From CAYVMN01 sp964452575 (lineage in GTDB: Bacteria > Desulfobacterota > DSM-4660 > Desulfatiglandales > Desulfatiglandaceae), in contig CAYVMN010000006.1 in NCBI GenBank assembly GCA_964452575.1, positions 1-43,827 of the forward strand: a stretch of 43,827 bases of DNA, in the 5' to 3' direction. Positions 31,717-39,620 of the stretch are shown here, piece by piece. The notes below the pieces were generated by a model that worked only from the letters and a program-made list of their open reading frames with translations, was not told the DNA's origin and ran no database searches. The translations under genes and the position numbers were made by a program. Positions within the stretch are counted from its first letter, which is position 1, and the number at the start of each line of letters is the position of its first letter.

Positions 31717-32748
31717 TTACGCGCCTTTTCCAAACGCGCAGCGGGGATACGAGCATTGAGGACAGTTGCGACAGAGACCTCCATGGCCAAGGAAAGCGAG
31801 CTCTTTTTTACCGATCCTCTCTCCAGCAAGAACCCGGGGCAACAAGAGATCTAGAACTGTGACCTTGTGATAGAGGCCGCAGGCAGGGACCCCCAGGAGC
31901 GGCGTGCCTCCCAGATAGGCCACAAGAAACATTGCACCAGGGAGGGCGGCCGCCCCATAATAGATTTCCTCGGCCCCGGCCAGTCTAATCCCGTGACGGG
32001 TCACATCATCGGGGTCAACACTCATCCCTCCACTTAGCAGGAGCAGATCGCAACCCCGGCTCAGGTGGGAGCGAATCACCCGGTTGATGACCTCAGCATC
32101 ATCCGGGGCAAAGTCCAAAGCGGCCACTTCAGAGCCCAGCGCCCTGAGCTTCTCGGTGAGGATTGGAGCGAAGCGGTCCTCAATGATTTCGTTGTGGACC
32201 TCAGTTCCGGTAATCACTAGGCCGGCCCGGGCCTTTCGAATGGGCCGAATCGATAAGACCCATCCGTTCTGCCGGGCAATGGCCGCTGCCCGTTCTATAG
32301 ATGCCCGCTTCATGACCAGAGGGATGGCACGCGTGGCCCCTACCAATTCCCCCTTCTTCACCCGGGTGTGGTTGTGAAGGGTGGCGCACATGACCTCATC
32401 CACCAAGTTAAAGGCAGCGAGTGCCAGGGTCTCCACAATAAGCAGACCGTCACTTCCGGCATATAGACTAATCTTTCCCTCCTGCGGGTCATCTTTCCAG
32501 ACGATGCCTTTTCCTGCGATGGCCTTGGCGAGGATGGCGGCCGCCTCGTTTTCGTGGATCTCATCCTTTTCCAGGTCGACGACGTAGAGGCGGTTCTTGC
32601 CCAGCCGCTGAAGGTGACAGATCTCCTCCTCACATACGGTATGGCCTTTCCGAAAGGCTGGGCCTTTGAATTTACCAGGACGGATTTCGGTTATGTCGTG
32701 CGAAAGGATAGTGCCTACCGCCTCTTCTAATGGTATCGTCTTCAGCAT
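31717..32748 (-). CDS. MoeA/MogA-like molybdopterin-binding protein with C-terminal cysteine tail
   Basis: 343 residues. The N terminus (MLKTIPLEEAVGTILSHDITEI, FRKGH) resembles the start of MoeA. A MoCF-type molybdopterin-binding domain follows from about residue 180: LVITGTEVHNEIIEDRFAPIL, then LLLLSGGMSVDPDDVTRHG, and GTPLLGVPACGLYHKVTVLDLLLPRVLAGE. The end carries CxxCxxC and a further Cys (Cys326, 329, 332, 337), a probable zinc or iron-sulfur site absent from ordinary MoeA. It probably helps insert or modify the molybdenum cofactor of the oxidoreductase encoded in the same operon. GGAGG lies 10 bp before ATG 32748, overlapping the end of fmdE. Confidence 0.8.
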   Translation of the reverse strand: MLKTIPLEEAVGTILSHDITEIRPGKFKGPAFRKGHTVCEEEICHLQRLGKNRLYVVDLEKDEIHENEAAAILAKAIAGKGIVWKDDPQEGKISLYAGSDGLLIVETLALAAFNLVDEVMCATLHNHTRVKKGELVGATRAIPLVMKRASIERAAAIARQNGWVLSIRPIRKARAGLVITGTEVHNEIIEDRFAPILTEKLRALGSEVAALDFAPDDAEVINRVIRSHLSRGCDLLLLSGGMSVDPDDVTRHGIRLAGAEEIYYGAAALPGAMFLVAYLGGTPLLGVPACGLYHKVTVLDLLLPRVLAGERIGKKELAFLGHGGLCRNCPQCSYPRCAFGKGA

Positions 32749-32764
32749 AAGCCCATATCCTCCG

Positions 32765-33448
32765 TTAGTGGGCTGCGGGTGCTTGTGCGTTTTCAGAACG
32801 TCGCTTATAGGCGTAGTGCTGGTTGCCTTCCTTGGGCGCCCAGTTCATATCAGGGAATAGGATCTCACGGGCGTCTTTGAAATACGCCCCGTGTGCGCAA
32901 GGTCGACAAAGTGTGATGCCATCCATGACAATCTCACGGTGATCACGGACAACCTGACCGCAATGTGAGCAGGAGATCTTGCTTCGGGTCGGTCCGGGAA
33001 GATCGAATTCATCAAGGGTGACTTGAACCTGTTGAACTCGAAACAGGACACTATCCGGCATTCGTTTGTATGCTTCTAGTTGTTGCCGAGACCTATCGAA
33101 AACCTCGGGTGCGTAAAATGGGGCAAGGTCCCTTGACTCCTCAGTAGAAAGTATCCGGAACGCCCTGCCGGTTTCCAGATTGAGAAATGTCGCCGCCATG
33201 ATCCCATAGTCCACGAATTTTAGTGATCTTCGTCCCAGTTTGACCTGGGTTACATGGGCAACCGCATCTGCGGTGCATCGGTCCATCTCTACATAGACGA
33301 TTAGCCTCTTGATTTGATCGTAACAGTTGGGGTCGTCAATCCCGATAAGTCGACATCCCAAGAGGGCCATGCGGACCCCGACCACCTGGCCAGGGCACGG
33401 ATGACCGTGGGCCTCGGCCGAAGATTGCAGGAGTTCTTCAAACGGTTT
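32765..33448 (-). CDS. FmdE-family protein with C-terminal zinc ribbon
   Basis: 227 residues. The N-terminal FmdE domain has AHGHPCPGQVVGVRMA (His15, His17, Cys19) and MDRCTADAV (Cys59), the proposed metal-binding set. The C terminus has a CSHC...CRPC zinc ribbon (Cys161, 164, 182, 185). The family is named after a gene beside molybdenum formylmethanofuran dehydrogenase and is linked to molybdopterin enzymes in anaerobes, but no biochemical role is known to me. ATG 33448 overlaps the TorD gene by 11 bp and has GGAG upstream. An alternative ATG at 33481 lies deeper inside the TorD gene. Confidence 0.85.
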   Translation of the reverse strand, partial: KPFEELLQSSAEAHGHPCPGQVVGVRMALLGCRLIGIDDPNCYDQIKRLIVYVEMDRCTADAVAHVTQVKLGRRSLKFVDYGIMAATFLNLETGRAFRILSTEESRDLAPFYAPEVFDRSRQQLEAYKRMPDSVLFRVQQVQVTLDEFDLPGPTRSKISCSHCGQVVRDHREIVMDGITLCRPCAHGAYFKDAREILFPDMNWAPKEGNQHYAYKRRSENAQAPAAH

Positions 33449-34130
33449 CATGGCCGACCGTCTCCAGTAGATGCCTTTCATTTTTCAAAAAGGAATCCAA
33501 GAAGGCTGCAAACACCTTATAAAAGGGATAAACAGCCTCCTTACGAATCTTCTCGAGGCATGCACCGGCCCACCGGCTTAAGTGATCCTTGAAAAATGCG
33601 GCCTGCCTTTCCCAATAAATCCTGGCTTCATTCATTTCCCCAAGTCCCAGAGAATTCGCACTCCAGCGGCAGAGTTGGGCCATAAACTCCAGCTCGGTTG
33701 CCAGGTGGTCGGCCTGTCCGTCGAACCCCTGCGATGGCTCTAACCCCTCTGTCTTGTATAAGTGGAGGACTTCTTTTGTGATGGAAGCATCCATAAATGG
33801 GCACTCATTCGGGTGATCAGGGGGCCTGGGACGTCTATATACGGATTCATAAGGATGCACGTACTGTCTGCCGGGAACTCGAAATAGGGATTCATACTCT
33901 ATGAGGAGGGCCTCGGATTCCCATTTGGACCCGTCATGTGCCTGCCGTAGATTTTCCAGGTCCCTGCCCTCCGGGCACTCGTAAAAAAGGGAACATAGTG
34001 CGGACACGCCTTCCCCACTCAGGATCCTCTTGAGATCTCCTGGCGAAAGAGGCTTCCTAAACAGTGCGGAGAAAAAACCGTATATGGCACCACGGGCCTC
34101 CTGAACAGCCTTTTGTTCTATTTGGTCCAT
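33438..34130 (-). CDS. TorD-family molybdoenzyme chaperone
   Basis: A 230-residue all-helical cytoplasmic chaperone. EYESLFRVPGRQYVHPYESVYR (near residue 80) matches the EYxxLF...P.ESVY signature of the TorD/DmsD family, and ADHLATELEFMAQLC is the second conserved helix. It should bind the Tat signal of the oxidoreductase encoded directly upstream and hold it for cofactor loading. Two starts are possible: ATG 34145 overlaps the oxidoreductase stop as ATGA (coupling), and ATG 34130 (MDQIEQKAV) has a purine-rich GAGAGGGGAG upstream. I use the latter. The much longer open frame upstream lies inside the oxidoreductase gene. Confidence 0.87.
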   Translation of the reverse strand: MDQIEQKAVQEARGAIYGFFSALFRKPLSPGDLKRILSGEGVSALCSLFYECPEGRDLENLRQAHDGSKWESEALLIEYESLFRVPGRQYVHPYESVYRRPRPPDHPNECPFMDASITKEVLHLYKTEGLEPSQGFDGQADHLATELEFMAQLCRWSANSLGLGEMNEARIYWERQAAFFKDHLSRWAGACLEKIRKEAVYPFYKVFAAFLDSFLKNERHLLETVGHETV

Positions 34131-34141
34131 GCTCCCCTCTC

Positions 34142-36943
34142 TCATATTTTCACGACCGCCACTCGGGAATCTCCATAAGAAGAGCTTCCTCCAATTCCGT
34201 CCTGGAGACACACGTCCTTCAGATATGGGTCCAGCAGGATCACCGGATTTAGGGAACAGCCCTGCCCGATCCACTGTGCAGACGGGGTCTTCTGGCCATC
34301 CAGGTCGAAAGAACGGCTGCCATATTGCCAGTGTCCCAGGGAATGGGGTATACAAATTACCCCCGGACGAATCCCTTCTGTTACCCATGCCTTCCCGATG
34401 ACGCCCTTTTTGTTGCTTTCTGAAAACACCTTTACATCATCCCCATGCTGAATCCCGAGGCGTCTCGCATCGCCCCTGTTGATCTGAATCGATTCCTTGG
34501 GCGTGACACCCATCAGCCAGGAACTCGCCGCCGTCCTGGCCTGGGCATGGTAAACGGGATGATATGTAATGGCGTAAAAGGGATATTTTGAGGTCTCCAG
34601 ACTCAAAGGCTTCCCTCGACAGCCTTTCCCGTGCTCAAATCTGGGTAGACCATCCAGAGACTCCCCTGTCATGGAATCTCGAGTCGTGGCCAATTCCTCG
34701 TTATAGATGATACAGGGGCCCTTGTAGGCATGACGGGTATAAGGCCCGTTGTAGGCCTTCTCGTAGCCCTCGAAACGGCCCCCCCTCTCGACCACATACC
34801 GCACCTTTTCCTCTTCGGTTGCACCGGGAACCGCATCTCCTTGTTTATCGCCATAGGCAATGTTGGCTACGAGCAGTTTGTACCAGTCCCAGGGCGTAAA
34901 CAGGTCACGGCCCGGTCCCAGACCGTCTTTGCCGAATCCCGGCAGATTCATCTTCAGGGCGATGTCGATGAAGATTTCTTCAAGCATCTTGGTATCCTTG
35001 TATACCGGCTTGGTAACAGGCTGTCTCACGCCGCTCGTGGTAGTCAAGATGGTGGGGGCGACGTGGGGGGTCCCATAGTCTTCCAGGAAATGTCGGCACG
35101 GTAAGATATAGTCGGCCAGGGAGGAGGTTTCCCCCATCACGATATCGATGGCCACAAAAAGGGGGAGCTTCTGGGTATCTTTGAGCAACTCCACTTGATG
35201 GAGGCCGGCCGGGGCAGAATAGACGACGTTGTTCCAGTAGGCAATCAGGCACTTTATGGGGTAAGGGTATTGGGCGGCAATGCTTGGCACTACTTCCTGG
35301 TACACGTTATCATGGGCGAATGGAAACCAGGGGCGCTTGGCAGGATATCCGTTTTTCTTGAACTCTGCGCTCTCCTCATACCGCTCCTTGTGACGATCAA
35401 TCGGGACCCCACTCGCCTTGACCTTTCCCGGATGAAATTCCTTTGCGAGGTTGTAAGGGTTTCCAGGCTTTCCACCCATTTCGTGCCAGTGGCTGCCGCC
35501 GTGGGCCTCACAGCCCCCTTTCCAGGACACGTTTCCGATAAGGAAGTTGAGGACCGCCAAGGTCCTGGCCGTATACGTTCCATTGGTGTGCTGAACCGAT
35601 CCTCTGTAAAAATCCGCCACAGCCTTTCTGCCGTGAGAGGTAAAGTCATCGGCCTCTTCTTCAATCATACGGGATTCAAGACCGCAAATGGAGGCATACT
35701 CCTTGACGCCCCTTTCCATGATGCGATCTACCAGCATCTTATATACGCTCTTCACCTTCAGATTGTTTACCACCGTATCCACCAGAAGGTCCCCCTGCTT
35801 TGCCTCTTTGGCAAGTGCAGGTTTCCCCCCTTCCAGTACCAGGGGCTCGTTTCCGTCCCGCAAGAACCTTCTGTCATCTTCTCTCACGAGATAGGTGGCG
35901 TTTGTCCATGTAAGATGCCCATTTCCCTCTTGTGCCGCCTCGGCATTCGGGTAGGAAAGGTAGCGTAAGTCCACCCGGTCATTTTCTATCATCCAACGCA
36001 TTATACCCAGAGCGAAGGCTGCATCCGTTCCTGGAAGTATGGGAATCCAGCGTGCCGCCTTGGCCGCAGAGTTGGAAAATCGCGGATCCACCACCACCAT
36101 GGTTCCACCCCGCTCTCGGAAGGAGTTGAGCTTTCTGGCCAAGGCCTGCATGGGGAAATTGGCCTCGTAAGGCGCTGCGCCAAAAAAGATAATGTATTCC
36201 GCATGCCTGATATCCGGTTTGGTGTGGTGTTGCTTATGAAAGCAAAGCCCAAGACCCACGTGATGGGAGGTTTCACAGATGGAGGTGTGATCCAGGCGCT
36301 TGTTCACGGTACCGTAGGCGTCCTTCATCCAACGGTCTGTAAATTCCTTCCTCCCGTGTTCGATGCGTCCGGGCATGAACACAAGTTGGTTGGCTCTTGG
36401 TCCAAGCTCCGGCCTGTCCGGATCGATGGGGGTAAAACTGCGAATGGCCTTTAATCCTTGCACAGGCCCTTCTCCGAAGAGGTCCCCACCATTGATGATT
36501 TCATCATAGGCCTGTTCCCACGTAATGGTTTTCCACTTTCCAGATCCCCTCGGCCCAACCCGTTTGACGGGGTGGCGAATACGATAGGGATTGTACAGGG
36601 TTTGAATCATGGCCCCACCCTTTGCACAGACGGTTCCATTGAGCATTTCCGCCTTCTTAGGGTCGGTCTCGTAAGGGAGATGGGGTTCACGGGCATTGGG
36701 ATGGTAGGGATTGCCATCGATCTTGACCACCACATCGTCCTTGACCTTTACCTGCAATCCGCATGCGCTGTGACACCCCAAACACACGGTTCTCACCACC
36801 TTTGCACCTTCTGCCGAATCCGGATCGGGTCCGCCCGTGATCCATTCTTTGGGTTTAGGTGCCTCTGCAAGACATCCCGATCCCATCAGTAGACCGGATA
36901 GGGCAAGCGCGCCCTTAATGAAATTTCTTCGATTCGTGTCCAT
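34142..36943 (-). CDS. molybdopterin oxidoreductase, catalytic subunit (tetrathionate/polysulfide reductase-like)
   Basis: A 933-residue DMSO-reductase-family enzyme. A twin-arginine signal (NRRNFIKGALALSG, Arg5-Arg6) directs Tat export. Cys54, Cys57, Cys61 and Cys106 (VCLGCHSACG then TVCAKGG) bind the FS0 4Fe-4S cluster. Cys223 in SICETS is the likely Mo ligand. The C-terminal pterin-binding domain includes FYAITYHPVYHAQARTA and RGDARRLGIQHGD. With the four-cluster subunit and the NrfD protein it forms an Ttr/Phs/Psr-type complex facing the periplasm and exchanging electrons with quinone. Tetrathionate, thiosulfate, polysulfide or another oxyanion are possible substrates; the PhnD-like sensor upstream resembles the sensing part of TtrS, which favours a sulfur oxyanion, but this is inference. 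Confidence 0.87.
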   Translation of the reverse strand: MDTNRRNFIKGALALSGLLMGSGCLAEAPKPKEWITGGPDPDSAEGAKVVRTVCLGCHSACGLQVKVKDDVVVKIDGNPYHPNAREPHLPYETDPKKAEMLNGTVCAKGGAMIQTLYNPYRIRHPVKRVGPRGSGKWKTITWEQAYDEIINGGDLFGEGPVQGLKAIRSFTPIDPDRPELGPRANQLVFMPGRIEHGRKEFTDRWMKDAYGTVNKRLDHTSICETSHHVGLGLCFHKQHHTKPDIRHAEYIIFFGAAPYEANFPMQALARKLNSFRERGGTMVVVDPRFSNSAAKAARWIPILPGTDAAFALGIMRWMIENDRVDLRYLSYPNAEAAQEGNGHLTWTNATYLVREDDRRFLRDGNEPLVLEGGKPALAKEAKQGDLLVDTVVNNLKVKSVYKMLVDRIMERGVKEYASICGLESRMIEEEADDFTSHGRKAVADFYRGSVQHTNGTYTARTLAVLNFLIGNVSWKGGCEAHGGSHWHEMGGKPGNPYNLAKEFHPGKVKASGVPIDRHKERYEESAEFKKNGYPAKRPWFPFAHDNVYQEVVPSIAAQYPYPIKCLIAYWNNVVYSAPAGLHQVELLKDTQKLPLFVAIDIVMGETSSLADYILPCRHFLEDYGTPHVAPTILTTTSGVRQPVTKPVYKDTKMLEEIFIDIALKMNLPGFGKDGLGPGRDLFTPWDWYKLLVANIAYGDKQGDAVPGATEEEKVRYVVERGGRFEGYEKAYNGPYTRHAYKGPCIIYNEELATTRDSMTGESLDGLPRFEHGKGCRGKPLSLETSKYPFYAITYHPVYHAQARTAASSWLMGVTPKESIQINRGDARRLGIQHGDDVKVFSESNKKGVIGKAWVTEGIRPGVICIPHSLGHWQYGSRSFDLDGQKTPSAQWIGQGCSLNPVILLDPYLKDVCLQDGIGGSSSYGDSRVAVVKI

Positions 36944-36961
36944 GGAGATATGCCCTCCTCT

Positions 36962-38110
36962 TTAGGTTTCCAAATTTTCGTACGGAAGGATTCTGTAAGT
37001 CAGCAAGAATGCAATGAACATGACACCCATGGTAATGATGCCGAAGGCCATCTTCAGGGGTTCAGGGGCGAGTTGTTCCCAGCGGAAATTGGTCATGGGA
37101 AGCATCTGGCCGCCAATAAAGATATTTACGCATCCCACAAGGGTTCCGGTCATGGCGGCCACGGCGGCGAAACAGGATACAAAGACACTCTCCCTCAACC
37201 GCTTAAAGAGCATGAGGGCAAAAGGCAGGGCAAGGCCGATAATCACCTGAAAAAACCAGAACTGGAAAGAACGGGGACCGCTGAAAAATACATGGCTTGC
37301 CAGCCTGCCGCCAATGCCGGTATACTGAAGAAGGACAAAGTAGATGAAAAACACGGCTGCCTGACCCACCAGGGCATACTTGAGTATGATTCCAAATTCG
37401 GCCAGGTATTGCTGCTGCTCAACCAGGGCCTTAAAAGGAGTACGAACAAAGACGTTCTTGAGATGTGTCAACAGGATCAGAAAGGCAGATCCCGAGCAGA
37501 TGCCAAAGCTGATGAAGATAAAGACCATCACGGAAGAATGCCACATGACCCTCCCCTTAAATGATGAAAGGAGAATGCCCAGATATATAAGCCCCAGAAA
37601 GGAAAAGGCGAGGCTCATCCCCGCCCAAAACATCTCTCTCCTTTTCTGTCTAGACCTGATTTCCCCCAGGCTCCCTCCCTCGACCCTGTTGAAGACGGCA
37701 AGCCGATAGAGCTTCTGCAGGGGCCCCTTTTCCCGTGCGCGATAGATCAACTCGGGGCGAAACAGATAATAAGAGTGAATGGCATAGGAGATCATGCAAA
37801 AGGTGATGATATAAACGCCATAGGCCACAGGAGATGTCCAGTGCCAATGGTAAAACATGGTGTAGAAGCGTTCGGGATGTCCCAGATCCACCACCAGAAA
37901 CAGGGGAACCAGGGCCAGGATAAGGAAGGGTTGAAACGTGCCCACCTTTTCGAGAGGGCGGTAACCCTCACTCCGATAATAGAGCCAGCTCAGGTGGGCC
38001 ACGATGTGGGTCCCCTCTGCCAATGAAATGAGCCAAAGATACCATGCAATGAGATAGCCTAGGGCCACCCCGTGTTCGATCCAGTAAATGTATTGTACGG
38101 ATTCGTTCAT
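36962..38110 (-). CDS. NrfD/PsrC-like membrane subunit
   Basis: 382 residues with about nine hydrophobic segments. WIEHGVALGYLIAWYL near the N terminus, VVDLGHPERF and WTSPVAYGVYI near residues 75-100, and a second LG..I..GLALPF-like helix match the NrfD family, the quinol-interacting membrane anchor of molybdoenzyme complexes. It lacks heme ligands in the cytochrome b sense. ATG 38110 overlaps the stop codon of the iron-sulfur subunit (ATGA, 38107-38110). The oxidoreductase gene follows 18 bp downstream. Gene order B-C-A is as in ttrBCA of enterobacteria. Confidence 0.9.
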   Translation of the reverse strand: MNESVQYIYWIEHGVALGYLIAWYLWLISLAEGTHIVAHLSWLYYRSEGYRPLEKVGTFQPFLILALVPLFLVVDLGHPERFYTMFYHWHWTSPVAYGVYIITFCMISYAIHSYYLFRPELIYRAREKGPLQKLYRLAVFNRVEGGSLGEIRSRQKRREMFWAGMSLAFSFLGLIYLGILLSSFKGRVMWHSSVMVFIFISFGICSGSAFLILLTHLKNVFVRTPFKALVEQQQYLAEFGIILKYALVGQAAVFFIYFVLLQYTGIGGRLASHVFFSGPRSFQFWFFQVIIGLALPFALMLFKRLRESVFVSCFAAVAAMTGTLVGCVNIFIGGQMLPMTNFRWEQLAPEPLKMAFGIITMGVMFIAFLLTYRILPYENLET

Positions 38111-38832
38111 GATTCTCTCCCTCCTAATAGCCTATAATAGTCCGGCCCCATGATGGATTCATCGGCGTTCACGTAGTGGACCTTGGGCCTGGTATCCAGA
38201 TCTACACGCAACCGTTGGGTCGAGCGGCCTTCCATATACCGGGAGACCTGGCTTTTCGGATCACTGAGATCCCCAAAGATCCTTGCCCTACCCGTGCAGG
38301 CATCCACACAAGCAGGTTCAAGGCCTTTTGTAATACGGTGATAACAGAAATCGCACTTGTCTGCGGTGTGGGTAAGGGGGTTTACAAATCTGGACCCATA
38401 GGGACATGCCACCACACAGATCCGGCAACCCACGCAGACATCGCGGTTTACATGCACAACCCCATCCTCACGGGTCCGATAGGTGGCGCCAGTGGGACAG
38501 AGATTCAGACAGGGTGCATCTTCGCACTGATTGCAAAGGCGAGGCAAGAAGTGGATGCTTGTGGTGGGATAAGTCCCCTTTTCAACAATCTTCACCCAGC
38601 TTCTATAATAACCATCCGGCACATTGTTTTCACTGATGCACGCGATGGTGCACCCATGGCATCCAATGCAGCGATTTGTGTCGATCACCATGCCATATTT
38701 CTTTTGTGGCACTGCCGCCTGGAGCAAGTTTGGTGATTGCAACAGGACTGTGCCGCCGGCTAGGGCTGTAGCACGTATGCCGAGGGTTTGGAAAAACTCC
38801 CTTCGGTCCAAGGTTTTTTTTGGGTTTTGCAT
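38107..38832 (-). CDS. four-cluster iron-sulfur subunit of the molybdoenzyme
   Basis: A 241-residue electron-transfer subunit. Four cysteine groups are visible: CIGCHGCTIAC, CNQCEDAPCLNLC, CVGCRICVVAC, and CDFC...CVDAC, binding four 4Fe-4S clusters. A Tat-like leader (DRREFFQTLGIRATALAGG) implies export in complex with, or alongside, the catalytic subunit. I start at ATG 38832, with GGAGG 8 bp upstream; an in-frame GTG eight codons earlier overlaps that site. It relays electrons between NrfD (quinone) and the catalytic subunit. It follows the receiver-domain gene by 46 bp. Confidence 0.9.
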   Translation of the reverse strand: MQNPKKTLDRREFFQTLGIRATALAGGTVLLQSPNLLQAAVPQKKYGMVIDTNRCIGCHGCTIACISENNVPDGYYRSWVKIVEKGTYPTTSIHFLPRLCNQCEDAPCLNLCPTGATYRTREDGVVHVNRDVCVGCRICVVACPYGSRFVNPLTHTADKCDFCYHRITKGLEPACVDACTGRARIFGDLSDPKSQVSRYMEGRSTQRLRVDLDTRPKVHYVNADESIMGPDYYRLLGGRES

Positions 38833-38878
38833 CCCTGTCTCCTCCTTGAAATCCACGAATTTATCGTTTGAAATTGGA

Positions 38879-39268
38879 TCAGTGATCTATTCGTTCTCTG
38901 CGCTCTTCGCTGTTTTGAAGGACGCACCTGATCCAGTACAGGAGTTCCTCCGGGTCCACCGGCCTGGATAGACAAGCGGAGATGTGTTTGCTCATGGCCT
39001 CCTTCAGCTCGGGATGAAACATCCGTTCAGAAAGGCCGATAATATGTGGCCGAATAGATCCCCTCATAAGGCCCCTGAGAAATTGACTATCTACCCCTTC
39101 GGCATCTAAATTGAGGATCACGATAGGCTGTTTCTTGTGAGATAGGGCAGTTGACAGATCCAGGAAAGTGGGAACTTCAATGGTTTTGTAGCGCTGATTT
39201 CTCAATACAGAGGAAAGGACCCGCCGTTGATCGTCATCAGGGTCCACCAGAAAGATTTCACCTGGCAT
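38879..39268 (-). CDS. stand-alone receiver-domain protein, degenerate
   Basis: 129 residues with a CheY-like layout: EIFLVDPDDDQRRVL (acidic pair Asp11/Asp12), VILNLDAEG with phosphoacceptor candidate Asp55, IIGLSERM with Ser80 at the Thr/Ser switch, and CLSRPVDPEELL where the invariant Lys is Arg102. The Lys change makes normal phosphorylation switching doubtful. No output domain. I start at ATG 39268 (GAGG 6 bp upstream); the open frame continues upstream through the promoter. It is the first gene behind the -24/-12 promoter, followed by the molybdoenzyme genes, so it may tune the activator or act as a partner protein. Confidence 0.75.
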   Translation of the reverse strand: MPGEIFLVDPDDDQRRVLSSVLRNQRYKTIEVPTFLDLSTALSHKKQPIVILNLDAEGVDSQFLRGLMRGSIRPHIIGLSERMFHPELKEAMSKHISACLSRPVDPEELLYWIRCVLQNSEERRERIDH

Positions 39269-39325
39269 GGCATACCTCGCCATTTTGGAACATGCCGATT
39301 GAGCAGATCGTCTGCCGGAAGAAAA

Positions 39326-39341
39326 GGCAACTTCCATGCCG
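39326..39341 (-). promoter_or_regulatory. sigma-54 (-24/-12) promoter of the molybdoenzyme operon
   Basis: On the minus strand CGGCATGGAAGTTGCC (39341-39326). GG and GC are exactly 10 bp apart and GGCA and TTGC match the TGGCACG-N4-TTGC consensus well. The expected transcript start is near 39315, about 45 nt before the receiver ATG. A sigma-54 activator gene lies immediately upstream, which strongly supports the call. Confidence 0.7.
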
Positions 39342-39485
39342 AAGGGTATACAGGTATGTCCCAACCTTCGAATTAAGGTGAAGAAAGATCATAATATACT
39401 TAAATAATTAGTAAAATTTCAGGCCTCTGCAAACTGGAAATGAGAGACTTTCCTCAGAAACGCCGGCGGCAATCAGTCAGGAAGG

Positions 39486-39533
39486 TGTCCGGATGGAGGA
39501 CTCAAGGTCCGTGGAGTGTCCTGAATCAGGACA
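39486..39533. promoter_or_regulatory. paired activator binding sites (UAS) upstream of the sigma-54 promoter
   Basis: A perfect 17-bp palindrome TGTCCTGA-A-TCAGGACA lies at 39517-39533; a degenerate copy with the same TGTCC-N7-AGGAC frame lies at 39486-39502. Their centres are 31 bp apart, about three helical turns, so both face the same side. Extra half-sites TCAGG (39547) and CCTGA (39556) follow. The sites are 150-190 bp upstream of the promoter, with a very AT-rich stretch at 39389-39420 between them that could bend. These are natural targets for the Fis-type domain of the adjacent activator. Confidence 0.6.
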
Positions 39534-39620
39534 GATGGTATGCGAATCAGGGCGACCTGAAGGTGAAGGCTTACACAAGACCATCGACTCCGGGGCTCAG
39601 TCAGGGTGTGTTTTTGGGAA

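Noticed and set aside
31482..31829. 115-codon minus-strand frame after the MoeA-like gene
   Set aside because: It begins inside that gene in another frame and shows no family features; kept only as an unexplained gap.
35195..35968. 257-codon plus-strand open frame
   Set aside because: It lies entirely antisense to the molybdopterin oxidoreductase gene, whose motifs are unambiguous.
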